From Halichondria panicea (Eukaryota; Porifera; Demospongiae; Suberitida; Halichondriidae): DNA of 64,000 nt. The notes under the pieces are model-generated. The model saw only the letters and a program-made list of their open reading frames with translations, ran no database searches and had not been told where the DNA came from. The stretch is taken from NCBI RefSeq assembly GCF_963675165.1, contig NC_087380.1, positions 1,293,803 to 1,357,802 of the forward strand. The letters are read 5' to 3'. The translations under genes were made by a program, and so were the position numbers. Positions 20,201 to 33,090 of the stretch are shown here, in pieces (position 1 is the stretch's first letter; every line of letters begins with the position of its first letter).

Positions 20201-23200
20201 TTCCATAGACACTCACAGAAGAAACAGTATGAACCTGCTGCCAAAAACTCTGGTCTCTCTACTGTATACAGCAAACACAGCGATGCCAGTGATGGGGGTG
20301 TGGCTACCATATCAAAAGACCACGGTCAGTTCTGTTGATTAGTGTAATGAATTTCACCACTTAAGACCTGTGTATAATTTATGTGTTAATATGTGTAGAG
20401 CCTACCATCTGGCTTCCCCAGTGAGAGCAGAGCTAATGAAGGGGAGGAGGTAGTCATTAAGCCCAAGGTGGGAGGTCACCCTCCACCCAGTTTCACCTGG
20501 TACCACGATGGTAGGAAGGTGACTGCAGACTATGCCACAGAACTGGACCAGGACGGTGGATTATCCTTCTCTAGTGTGGAGACTAAGCATGCTGGTGAGA
20601 GTACAGGTTACACACAAGGTCTTATTGATTGACCACAGCTGGGAATGTTTTAGTTGTAATAATGAAAATAAAGTCTGGTTTGCTATTGATAACAGCTTCT
20701 GGCGACAAAGGCTGTACACATACACCAAGGTCCTGTATGATAAATTTATCACAGCTGGGAATGTGTAGTCTACAAATCTCTAAAAGTATTCCATATTGAA
20801 ATAAATGATAACAAAAATTATAGCTACTGGCCACCACTTTAAAAGCTTTATGGAGCATGATATTTCCAGTACATGCAGCTGATATCAATATCATACCAGG
20901 ATGTAGTGCGTATATAGCAGTACCACCCATGCACCACTCTTGGACTCGGTATAAATATCATCAAATGTACTAAAAGAACGCGGAAATAATTATAACCACA
21001 GTTATAAGTAGGTCATGACGTCATTCCATCGTGCTGCATGTATGTACAGCTAATACAGCTCGACCTCTATAGTAGACCACATTTGATGATATTCATTGAC
21101 CTATGTTGATACACAAATAACCACAACATGCATAGTGTTTTATAAGGATGCAAGTCCAGGTGAAATCAATCGCATGCTTGGGTGATATTGCTACCATATC
21201 CTGATATGACATCGGAAATATCATGTTCCTTAAAGCCTTTGATGTCAGTAGGCTATAAGCTATGTTATAATTATAGGGAATGCCCATATATGTATACAGC
21301 CCGGGTGTGTGTGTGGGTTAGTCACACCACTAGCTGTTGTTCATTCCTCTGTGTGTGTGCATGCATGTGTGTGCACAGGTGTGCTGGTGGCCAGTAGACC
21401 TTCTGGCAAAGCTGAGAAAGAGCTCCAGTTGATAGTGGTACCAGAGGGAGGGGAAGAAGAGGAGACAGATGAGGTAGACCTCACTCCTATACCAGTGGAT
21501 GGGTTTGGAGCATATGTCACTGAGCAGCATGCTAATGGCAATAAGAAGTTTGCCAGTAACTATTTGGTGGGTTTAATACATGTGTTGATTCTACCAGCGT
21601 CTTAATGTGCTGTGTTGATTCCCTCCTCCACACCAGCTTATATATAATCTTGACTCCACACACTGTACAGGGTCTCGGTGGTAAGGAAGGTGAACACTCA
21701 ACAGCAATTGCCAAACAGCACAAGGAGGAAAATAGATTTAGAAACATTCTTGTGTGTAAGTCCTGATGATATTTTATACTATTGTGGATTCAAGCACATA
21801 CCTCTGGTTTCCTGCAGATGATGACAACCTCATTATCCTAGACCCCATCCCTGGACAAGAGGACTGTCAGAGTGACTACATCAATGCCTGCTATGTAGAC
21901 GTGAGTGTGTGTGCATGTGTGTTATGATTAAAGGCTCACAGCGCTAGCCTGCCAGGGCTGCTGTCTCTCCCATCAAAGTCAATGAATTAACCATGCATGA
22001 TTTATTGGACCAAAAAGTACGCAAACAAAATGGTTTGGTGAGGTCCAACACTTCTACTCCATGCAGATGTTGCATGCAACTTCGATTGTAATTAACATTG
22101 TTGCTACATGTACTTTATTGTGCTGATAATTCTGTGATTGGCTCATGCCTGTACAGTGTGATTGTGATTACTGTGTTTTCCAAGTTGCTTGGCATTGTGC
22201 ACAGTAAATGGGCGTTGTCTATAGTACTACTGAGTCTGTAGTAAAGTGAAGGTGTCTATTCAGCAAAAAATTTAAATCGTAATGCCTGCATGTACAATAT
22301 TATTATGCTTTGTTTTTATTGTGTGTAAAATAATCCATAACAGTGAAAGTAAATGAAATCAGTTGAAGGCATTCCAAAATAATTATTTTGGTTAAATTGC
22401 ATGTAGCGTTGTTGTGAGATAATCCTTTCCCTTGCAAAGAATCTGAACGCTTGATTAGAGTACGTATATAGTGCATGCTGGACCTCACTTGAACCAATAA
22501 CAACCATAACACCAACTCACTTGTTGGCACACTATTGATTGAGTATCTGCAGTCTAGTAGGTGACATCATTTCTCTCTTCTTCTATAATGGTGGCATTGT
22601 CACCTTTAACGCTGCTACACTCAGCCTGCAGCTATTTTGCACGTATTTTTTAACACTGTTCAATTTCAGTTAACAGTTTACAACGATATGGCCTATCTTG
22701 TGGTCTTGGGTGAGATTCAGAGGGGAGATCTTTGCTACTTTCGACCTAATCCTAAAATATATATATACTATTAGCACTATACTGCTATGATTACGCTGGT
22801 ATTTATGTTGTTTTATCATTTTACCTTCAAATGCTGTTCCCTCTCTTCTGCAGGGTTTTGTCAAGCGAAAGAAGTTTATTGCTTCTCAAGGTATCAGTTT
22901 CATATTTCACTAGAGCATAACTGTACACACAAGACTGTAATTATGCACACTTGCTGTGTGCTTGCTTTTACAATCTGTTAAATGCTTCATTGCTTGTTTT
23001 CAATATGTCTATTGCCCTGTATGCACACTTACTGTGTTTGCTTTTACAATCATAACTATTGTTAAATGTTTCATTGCTTGTTTTCAATATGTCTATTGCC
23101 CCCCTCCCCTCTCCCCACACAAAGGACCACTACCTAATACCCTGGTGGACTTCTGGCGTCTCATGTGGCAGGAGAAACCACCCATAATAGTCATGCTCAC

Positions 23201-26172
23201 CAACGTCATGGAGAACAACAAGATCAAGTGTCAACAATACTGGCCAGACAGTGGCAGTGTGAGCTATGGTCCTTTCACAGTTACCATCACAGACCAGCAG
23301 GTCCTGGCTGACTACACTGTCAGAAACCTACTACTTGCAGTGAGTATCCTAATAGCATATGGCACATGTGGACTATAATTATTATATTAGCATTTTTCTT
23401 TAATGCACACATTTTCTTTTGCTATTGTAAGATGTTTGTCAGTTATGCTCTCGCCAGATTTTTTTGTTTTCACGCTTTTTGGTGTTTCCCTCAGCTAATC
23501 CTATATATACAGGGCCGTAGCAAGCAAGTTTAGAGTGGTCAGGCCAAAAAATAAAGCTAAAAAGGTTAACTGCAACCATTAATCAATTTTCAATGATGAC
23601 GACCATTACCTACTTTGCTCCAAAAAGTGTCAGGCCAAAACCTGACCAGCCTGACCGCTTGCTACGGCCTTGATATAGCAACTTTTCACATTGTGAATGT
23701 TTTTAATTTGTGAGACTTGTTATTGTAGTTTATTGTGAGATGTTTTTTATCGCAGATGAAAGGGGAAAGTAGGAAACCTTTCAAGACCACTCAGTTTCAC
23801 TTTACGACGTGGCCTGACCATGGTGTGCCTGACTATGCTACGCCCATTCTTGGGTTCCACCGTCGGGTCAAGTCCCAACACAAGCCATCCAGAGGTCCCC
23901 TCCTGGTCCACTGCAGTGCTGGTGTGGGACGCACAGGCACTTACATTGCCATTGATAATGTCCTCGATCAGATCGCAGCCGAGGGTATCGTTGATATTTT
24001 CGGAACAATTATCAAATCTCGCAACCAGAGGATGAAAATGGTCCAGACCCAGGTAAGCACTATAGAGACACACAGTTAATACTGTAATTCAATATAATAA
24101 TTATGTCTATAAGAATGTGTAGGGATTACATGTAGTCACGGAAACATTTGTACAGAGTAGTAAAGTGGTAATTATAAGGGTCTCGTCCCCATGCCCACTT
24201 CTTTTGAGAGTGGACCTACTTGCGCATGCGCTAACTATTAGCCAGATACCAGCTAACACAGGATACAATGTATTATCTGCAGCCTTTGTTGTGAATTCTA
24301 TAATTATATGCAATGTGTACGGAATGTGTTTGTTGTTGTTGTTGTTGTCTCTATAGCTTTTAGTCAGTTTTTTGTCCATTGGTGAGTACAGTATAGGCCA
24401 CATGTGCATTATGTATAACCCTAGCCTTCTCTCTTTGAGGATAAAAACTGTTACAGTTAATAAAGCTCACACACTGCCATTTTGATTCTACTGAGCATGT
24501 TCATTGCCCCGCCCCCTCTCCCTATAGGACCAATATGTGTTCATCCATGATGCTATCCTGGAGTCAGTGACGTGTGGAGACACTCAGATCAGTGCTGGAG
24601 ATCTGCGCAGACAGATACAGAAGATGTCATTAGTGGCCCCGGGAAAAACCACTTCAGAATTCCAATACCAGTTCCAAATTCTGAAACAGGTTTCTCCAAA
24701 TCCGAATGAGGTCAACTGCAGTAGTGCATTGAGACACAAGAACCTGAACAGGGGAATACAGTACCTACCAAGTAAGGTTTTAGATTTTAGAACAAGTGAC
24801 CTTTGCCTGATTATATGTAAACGACCCATTACCAAATCCACAGTTGAGAATCACCGTGTGTTCCTGAAAGGGGAGGACCCTGGCCGTGACTACATTAATG
24901 CCGTCTTTGTCAATGTACATAATAATACTAAGTACATAATAATACAATATTACTAAGTGTGTTTGCAAAGTGTGTTTGCATTGAAGAGCTAGCACTTAAG
25001 TAGACATTCGCAACAATCAAAGATAGCTCTGGAAACAGGCCTAATTATAAGAAAAAACACCCACTTACATATAGCCCGTGCTTTTTGTCAGAAATGGACA
25101 ATTTGGGCCAGAACTCATTAAGCACACGATAACTATACAAATGATAATTTGAAGTTCTTCAGTGGTCCTCCCTCCAGGGCTACAAGCACCAGAAGGCATA
25201 CATCATTGCCCAGAATCCACTGAACTCAACTATGCGTAACTTCTGGAAGATGATCTTTGACAGGAAGTGTGCGGCTGTTGTGATGTTGACTCCACTCATT
25301 GAAAATGGGAAGGTAAGAGATTGTCTCCGTTAGAGGTCCTCCCTGTTGAGTGTGCATGTGTGTGTGTAGGAGGCATGCTCCCAGTACTGGCCAGAGAGTG
25401 GCAATGTCACCTCCTTCGGTGAGTTCACCATTGATAACTTGGGGGAGGAAGTCAACACTGGGTTCGTTATGAGGCAACTGAGCGTACTTAACAAGAAGGT
25501 GTGTTATTCATAATAATCTTCAGTTGTTTCTTTATCGTTCCTTAATTTTTTTTCTCCAGATAAAAAAGCCTCTCCAAATAATTCAGATTCAAATTCTCGA
25601 TTGGAAATCGACTGGTGCATGTGCAAACTTCAAGATTATAACTGACGTCAATGAGGAGGTTGTAAAGGTTCAAAGGAGAACTGGAAACAAGGCGATTGTG
25701 GTCCACTGCAGGTGTGTATTTTTTTTGAGTAAATTATATGTTTAATATTGTGTTGTTTCCAGTGACACTGCCACCCGCTCTGGTATGTACTGCTCTGTAG
25801 CTACTACCATTGACCGTTGCAAGACAGAGGGAGTGGTGGATGTGTTCCAGGTGGTCAAGGCTCTCAGGGTCCACAAGCCAGGGGCAGTACCCTCAGTCGT
25901 GAGTTCATCTGCTTATAGAGCTATTGTAGATCCTGTACCACTTAATTACAAGCCAGACCTCTCAGCTAGCTGTAGAGAGGGCTATTATTGCACCATGCAT
26001 TGCAATAGCTGTGCATTACTTGTATTTCCTACCACACACTATACAGTCATTGTGTGTGTGCAGTGTATGTGTATTAATGTGCCACTCCCCCTCACAGGAC
26101 AACTACAAGGATGTTTTCGAGGCCTTGTTGGTCTACTTGGACTCCTTCGATACTTATGCAAACTTTCTCTAA
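17238..26172 (+). pseudogene. RPTP copy 2: Ig-Sushi(5-6)-Ig-TM-Ig-PTP-PTP, frameshifted
   Basis: Exons by homology: 17238-17310, 17420-17743, 17801-18001, 18370-18555, 18610-18795, 18844-19020, 19074-19247, 19310-19495 (acceptor lost), 19544-19879, 19938-20040, 20209-20324, 20399-20594, 21379-21566, 21671-21755, 21818-21900, 22854-22890, 23125-23339, 23756-24052, 24528-24771, 24844-24914, 25178-25312, 25370-25498, 25560-25711, 25763-25898, 26098-26172. There are two lesions. The acceptor of exon 8 (Sushi 6) is TTG instead of TAG, and that exon also has a Sushi Cys changed to Ser (RTSGASG). Exon 12 (cytoplasmic Ig) is 196 nt instead of 198: two bases are missing in the codons for PTITGF, giving a stop five codons on. 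The 3' PTP exons stay open, with [20 protein letters not shown] and HCSDTATRSG. Skipping exons 8 and 12 would restore the frame, so a shortened product is possible. Confidence 0.82.
23510..23672. mobile_element. MITE with GGGCCGTAGCAAGC ends in intron 17 of copy 2
   Basis: The left arm begins GGGCCGTAGCAAGCAAG and GGTCAGGCC; the right arm ends GGCCAAAACCTGACC...GCTTGCTACGGCC. The two arms are imperfect inverted repeats, with TATA on both sides. Copy 3 has the empty site (AATCCTAGCAACTTTTCACA near 34954-34973), which fixes the boundaries. It has no coding capacity. Confidence 0.8.
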
Positions 26173-26706
26173 AACTAAAATGGAAACTAGAACTGGACGG
26201 CAGCTCATTTTGGGAGGGAGAGCTTCTAATATAATGTGCACATGTTTAAAGTTAGATGTAGGATTTTAGTTTTTTGTGTATTGCCACAATGTCCTTTTAA
26301 CTCAGTGTGATGAAACAATTTTGGGACGATTTAGGTGAGAGTTGCCAAACTAAAAATCGTATACTAGATTGTGTCTTTTGAGGCGGCCAGTCATGTCAGT
26401 GCATGGTTCAGATCGTCTTGTGTGATAATATTATGTTACTGATGGCTTGTCGTACAGCTGCATAACATTGCTGATGAATGCAGCTCATGATTGAGAAACC
26501 TTTTTTAATAGCTAGTACTTGTACCCACTCCTTGCTTGCTTTTATCTATAGACCTAAACCTTTATAAGAAGAAGCATACACACATGCATCATTGGATCGA
26601 ATCAGTGGCCGTAAGTAGTTTACAGTTATAATTAATAGAGCGAGTCCTTTCAGATGGAATGCTTATAGATCGAATTAGTCTTTTTGTTGCAACTTCTCCC
26701 CCACAG
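26173..26706. other. spacer between RPTP copy 2 and UHRF fragment C
   Basis: 3' flank of copy 2, then the shared spacer block (GAGGCGGCCAGTCATGTCAG, GGCTTGTCGTACAGCTGCATA). No inserted element and no gene are seen here, which makes it a useful reference for the insertions in the other spacers. Confidence 0.55.
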
Positions 26707-26707
26707 G

Positions 26708-28119
26708 GCCCTTACTTGTACGTGTGACTGCCCCCTCAATGACAAGACAAGACAAGGGGTACAGTGCTCGGAAGTGGACAAACAGCAAACCAGTGGAGTG
26801 GCACGGAACTACATAGGATGAAAGAGCTCAGAGTCCGCCCCAGAAGAGGGGAACAAGTACAAGGTGACCAAGTACTGACCAGAGAAGAACAAGAACGGAT
26901 TCATTGTCTGGAAGTACCTGTTTAGGAGAGATAAGGTGGGTATATTTCGAGGAAAGATCGTTACAAGGTTTTGCGGATTTAATTTTCGTGAAATAACAGC
27001 CTTGCAGTATGCATGCATGCGATTCAATTTGTGGGTCAAAAAATATTCGCAGTACATGCTTAACAGCGAACGTTTATACACCCTTAGTATAAGTATGAGG
27101 TGCCCGTAGATAGTTTTACTGTATGCATGTAAGTGTTGGCAGTCGTACTAAAGTCATGATATGCAATCTTTTTGAAACTGTATTTTCAGTTACCCTCTCT
27201 CTTACAGTCTCATGCTCCTTGGACTCGTGAGGGCAAGAAGGCCATTAAGAAGCAGGGCCTCACCATGGAGTATCCTGATGGCTACCTCGAGGCTCAGGCT
27301 GCCAAAAAACAGAGCAAAGAAGCAGAGGCTGATGGTGGGGTGGGGTCAGATGAGGAGGCAGCTAGCTAGACAAGGGGAAGAGCTAGGGGACGAAAGAGAA
27401 AGGCCCTATATAGTATGTGTGTCTATGCATGTTGAATTGATTTGTTGCTTTTAATTCCGTGCAGACTCCAAGACTCGTGGTTCCCCTGCCAAGAAGAGCC
27501 AGCAACTTTGGTACGAGCTGAGAAAAGGTCAGAGGTCACTCATCAAGGCTGACACAGTCAACAGCAAAGTGTGAGAGGAGCTACTAGCCTCGGCCAAGAT
27601 GAGGGCTCAGTGAGTCACTATAGCTGCCTGGAAGTACTGCGATTTTGTAGCAATCGCTTATGGGACATGTACTGGACAGTTTTTACGTGGTACTATGACT
27701 GTTATTGTAGCTATAATTATTACCGTATAGTGGGTACTTTTCGGGGATCAAAATATTTGTGGTTCAGCAATATTTAGCCATTCGTGGTTTTTATTTTCGT
27801 GGTTGCTGCTTGCACTGCAGGTAAAGGTAGGCAAGGTCGCTTCATTCGTAGGTAAGTGGTCCAGTGTTAAACCACAAAAACCACGAATATTTTGCACCGT
27901 GAAAATTACCCGCTATACGGTAATACTTTCTTAAGAAAACACAAGGTACTATATTACTGTATACTCTACGCTATACTGAAGTGTAGTGTACTGATTTGCA
28001 TTGTTTCCCTCGCTAAGGCTGGTCTGCTGAGTCGTATCCAAGAGACATTCAACTGCATCATGTGTCAGGAGGTGGTCTACCAGCCCGCCACTACCACCTG
28101 CAGCCATACCATCTGTAAG
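26708..28119 (+). pseudogene. UHRF1/2-like fragment C, heavily broken
   Basis: The SRA block at about 26708-26935 has several indels: a repeated ACAAG near the start, loss of the codons for DGI in YDGIYK, and TGA for the Trp of KYWP. The linker exon at 27208-27369 is still open ([20 protein letters not shown]) and ends in TAG. The pre-RING block at 27465-27609 has TGA for the Trp after SKV and a 1-nt deletion in AKDEG. The half RING at 28018-28119 keeps its Cys and His ligands ([20 protein letters not shown]). It is clearly non-functional as a UHRF protein. Confidence 0.8.
27720..27922. mobile_element. MITE with TTACCGTATAG ends (spacer C)
   Basis: Third copy of the element at 3764-3960, between the pre-RING and RING blocks. 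The right end reads CCCGCTATACGGTAA, making the two ends a closer inverted match than in the other two copies. Confidence 0.7.
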
Positions 28120-28430
28120 GTGGGGAACCACTGGCTAGAGATCACTAATGTACTGTGTCTCTGTAGTGTGGTGGGGTTTCATAACATTGCTAATGAATGG
28201 CAGCTCAATATAATTATATATAGCTATACCTAGACATTTTTATAATGCATAAAATTCTCCATAGTAACTGGGACCACTGAACAGTATTATTCTAGAACTG
28301 CAATGTAGACATCTCCTATGCACACTTCCTTTAATATCATGATTTTTGTATTGATCTAATTATAAACTATGTGCTTTCAGTATATATATATAATTATTTC
28401 TCTCACATCAGCTCTACAAACTATTACAGA
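28120..28430 (+). promoter_or_regulatory. putative core promoter region of RPTP copy 3
   Basis: Equivalent of 4201-4495, with CACACTTCCTTTAATATCATGA near 28320-28341 and CTTTCAGTATATATATATAATTATTT near 28373-28398 ahead of the ATG at 28431. Confidence 0.3.
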
Positions 28431-31400
28431 ATGTTCTCATTGACAAGGTTATTTCTCTGCTGTCTGCTGGGAAGTGCTTCCCTAGTGTATGGACAGACTC
28501 CGTGTGAGTTGATATGCATGCAGTCAATTATATAATTATAGCTAAGCAATAGTACTAACTTGTGCTATAATACTGTTAAGTATAGATTTGGTATCAGCAT
28601 CAATATTGGCATACAGTTCGACTAGCATCCCCCACTGAGCCCCCTGACACTGATCACACTGGAGAGATCATCTCATTCTCTGATGTTGGATCAGGACGTG
28701 GTACTGATCTACGAGCCTGGTATTGCTACACCGGCCCTGGTGGTGTAGTGTGGCAGGGTCCTGGTGGGAGTACATTGCCCATAGTTTACAACAGGGATGC
28801 AGTTGGGGAGGAAATGTTCATCAGTGGTGTTGATCATACTGCCGTTGCTCTGCATCGTGGTCCCATGCACTACAGTCCTGATGGACAACACTGCTGTGTG
28901 AAGTCTACCCAGAGGAGATGTGTTACCTTCAGTGAGTGCTGACAATATTATTGTTGTCTATGCCCAATACTAACCCCCACCCCCCACAGCTCCCTGCCCC
29001 ACACTGAGTCCCCTGTCTAATGGAATGATTTCATACGATGCAACCACCAACATGGCCACCTACACCTGTAACACTGCTGGTTACGCACCAACCATCACCA
29101 TGGCCAGTGGATCAGTTCTGCAGATAACTTGTATGAGTGATGGTTACTAGTGCTGGTACCTGGTCTCTATCACCACCTACAGCCTGTGCATGTGAGTACT
29201 GTACTGTCTTCTGATTGTATCGCCATGCATCCTAATGGAAGGGCCAAATGCTCAATGTTTTACTCTAATCAAGCGTTAAGTTCTGAAATTACTTTTTGCT
29301 GGCCTTTAGGTAATTAAAAAAGAAACACTGAAATCGAGGCTACGTATATACATACAATTCATCTATTATTGCCCCGTGAAACAGCTACTATTACTTTACG
29401 TTGTAACGCTAAACACCACTCTTAAGTTTTCTTTCTATTTATGCGCCACTGGAAATCATAATTAATTTGTGTGGCTGCAATTAGAAGAAAGACTGTATAT
29501 ACTGCAAGCTGCATTCGAGCATACATTATTGCACTTCTACTCTCAGTTGTGTATTGTGGCTCCCCACCCACCATTGCCAATGGCTCTCCTGGAGTACCAA
29601 TTGCAACCCCTGACGCAACCTCCTACAAAGGGACAGTGACCTACACCTGTGACACTGGGTATGAAGTCGTCGCCACAGCAATGGCCACATGTATGGCTAA
29701 TAGAATGTGGGGACCTCCACCAACTTGTCAGCGTATGTTATTCTGCTGCATTATATTCCAATCACAATAATATTTTGCTTACTCAGCTGTAAATTGTGGG
29801 ACACCTCCCTCTGGTACCAATGCATCTCCTGGAACACCCTCACCTGACACAACTCTCGGAGAGAATGTGACCTACACCTGTGTCAGTGGGTATGAGGTCT
29901 CCACTGGAGTCATCACAGCAACAGCTACCTGTATGGCTAGTGGGGTGTGGGGACCTCTACCAACTTGTTCACGTAAGTCATGCAAATTGTCCATGTCTTC
30001 AAAATCATGTCCCTTCACAGCTGTTGACTGTGGCTCCCTGGACGCCCCCTCCAATGGAGCAGTGAACACATCCTCTGGAACCACCTTCATGATGACTGCT
30101 ACCTACACCTGTGACACTGGATACAACATTGTTAGATCAGACACTCGGACTTGTGGGGCTGATACAATATGGACTCCAGAGGCCCCCACATGTGCACGTG
30201 AGTAGCATGACTGACTGTGTACACTGTATCCACTGTGTTCATAATCACAGCTGTTGACTGTGGTTCCCTCACTGTTCCTAACGGGCAAGTTAGTACATCC
30301 TCTGGAACCACCTTCATGAATGCTGCCATCTACACTTGTGATGATGGCTACACTCTCAATGGAGCATCAGATAGAACCTATCAAGCTAATAGAACCTGGA
30401 GCCTAACAGCACCTACCTGTGATCGTGAGTGCTTTAAACAAAACGTACACGACAGCTATAACTTAACATAACATATGTTTTATTAGCTGTTGACTGTGGT
30501 CCCCTAAATAACTCTACCAATGGACTAGTCAGTACATCCTCTGGAACCACCTTCATGATGACTGCTACCTACACCTGTAACACTGGATACAACATTGTTG
30601 GTAGTGAGAGCAGAACTTGTGGAGCAAGTGGAACAAGTGGAGTATGGTTAGGAGAAGCTCCACTATGTAACTGTAAGATTAACTGACAATCGTTGATTGT
30701 GCTTTGACCAATCAATCCAGTGATTCCTTTGAGCAGAGGATCGAGTGCCATTGTTAACAACTCTGCCTTATCACTGGCGACCATTGGAGAGGGTTCCTCT
30801 GCCCTCATCTGTCATACTGAGCTCACCACCTGCTGCAGAGGAGAGGACAACAATGGCGGTGATGCTCTCGGAGGGTGGAGAGGACCAAATGGTGGCAGCA
30901 TTCCCGACTCAAACACCGATGGTTTCTACGTGTCGCGAGGTATGAGCTCCATTAGTCTGAACTATGCTAAGTGATCCAGTGAAGTAGCTGGTACCTACTG
31001 TTGTCAAGTGCCCAGGGAGAGTGGGGCAACCCCTACACATTGTGTCATGGTGACTGGTGAGTGTGGTTGAATTATGCAACCACAGATTAACTCACAATTG
31101 TCCTACATGTATTCCCCCAGTCTCTGCCCCTGTCCCTGTTGCTGCTATTGGTGGGGCAGTCGGTGCTATAGTGGTGGTGATTCTGGTGATCCTGCTCATC
31201 ATATTCCTAGTGGTATTCCTAAGGTAAGCCAGATGCAGTGTGTGTATACAATGATGTGTATTCATTGTGGATCTAGCTAAAAACAGTTGTGTACCCACAG
31301 CAACCTACAACCTGTTCATCGTGTACGCAGTACCAGAATATAGCTTATATAGACACTGAATTTAACAACGCAACTGTTATTATTTCCATAGACACTCACA

Positions 31401-33090
31401 GAAGAAACAGTATGAACCTGCTGCCAAAAACTCTGGTCTCTCTACTGTATACAGCAAACACAGCGATGCCAGCGATGGGGGTGTGGCTACCATATCAAAA
31501 GACCACGGTCAGTTCTGTTGATTAGTGTAATGAATTTCACCACTTAAGACCTGTGTATAATTTATGTGTTAATATGTGTAGAGCCTACCATCACTGGCTT
31601 CCCAAGTGAGAGCAGAGCTAATGAAGGGGAGGAGGTAGTCATTAAGCCCAAGGTGGGAGGTCACCCTCCACCCAGTCTCACCTGGTACCACGATGGTAGG
31701 AAGGTGACTGCAGACTATGCCACAGAACTGGACCAGGAGGGTGGATTATCCTTCTCTAGTGTGGAGACTAAGCATGCTGGTGAGAGTACAGGTTACACAC
31801 AAGGTCATATTGATTGACCACAGCTAGGAATGTTCTAGTTGTAATAATGAAAATAAAGTCTGGTTTGCTATTGATAACAGCTTCTGGCGACAAAGGCTAT
31901 ATATACACGTACACCAAGGTCTTGTTGTGTATGATAAATTTACCACAGCTGGGAATGTGTAGTCTACAAATCTCTAAAAGTATTCCATATTGAAATAAAT
32001 GATAACAAAAATTATAGCTACTGGCCACCACTTTAAAAGCTTTATGGAGCATGATATTTCCAGTACATGCAGCTGATATCAATATCATACCAGGATGTAG
32101 TGCGTATATAGCAATACCACCCATGCACCACTCTTGGACTCGGTATAAATATCATCAAATGTACTAAAAGAACGCGGAAATAATTATGACCACAGTTATA
32201 AGTAGGTCATGACGTCATTCCATCGTGCTGCGTACAGCTAATACAGCTCGACCTCTATAGTAGACCACATTTGATGATATTCATTGACCTATGTTGATAC
32301 ACAAATAACCACAACATGCATAGTGTTTTATAAGGATGCAAGTCCAGGTGAAATCAATCGCCTGCTTGGGTGATATTGCTACCATATCCTGATATGACAT
32401 CGGAAATATCATGTTCCTTAAAGCCTTTGATGTCAGTAGGCTATAAGCTATGTTATAATTATAGGGAATGCCCATATATGTATACAGCCCGGGTGTGTGT
32501 GTGGGTTAGACACACCACTAGCTGTTGTTCATTCCTCTGTGTGTGTGCATGCATGTGTGTGCACAGGTGTGCTGGTGGCCAGTAGACCTTCTGGCAAAGC
32601 TGAGAAAGAGCTCCAGTTGATAGTGGTACCAGAGGGAGGGGAAGAAGAGGAGACAGATGAGGTAGACCTCACTCCTATACCAGTGGATGGGTTTGGAGCA
32701 TATGTCACTGAGCAGCATGCTAATGGCAATAAGAAGTTTGCCAGTAACTATTCGGTGGGTTTAATACATGTGTTGATTCTACCAGTGTCTTAATGTGCTG
32801 TGTTGATTCCCTCCTCCACACCAGCTTATATATAATCTTGACTCTATACACACTGCACAGGGTCTCGGTGGCAAGGAAGGTGAACACTCAACAGCAATTG
32901 CCAAACAGCACAAGGAGGAAAATAGATTTAGAAACATTCTTGTGTGTAAGTCCTGATGATATTTTATACTATTGTGGATTCAAGCACATACCTCTGGTTT
33001 CCTGCAGATGATGACAACCTCATTATCCTAGACCCCATCCCTGGACAAGAGGACTGTCAGAGTGACTACATCAATGCCTGCTATGTAGAC

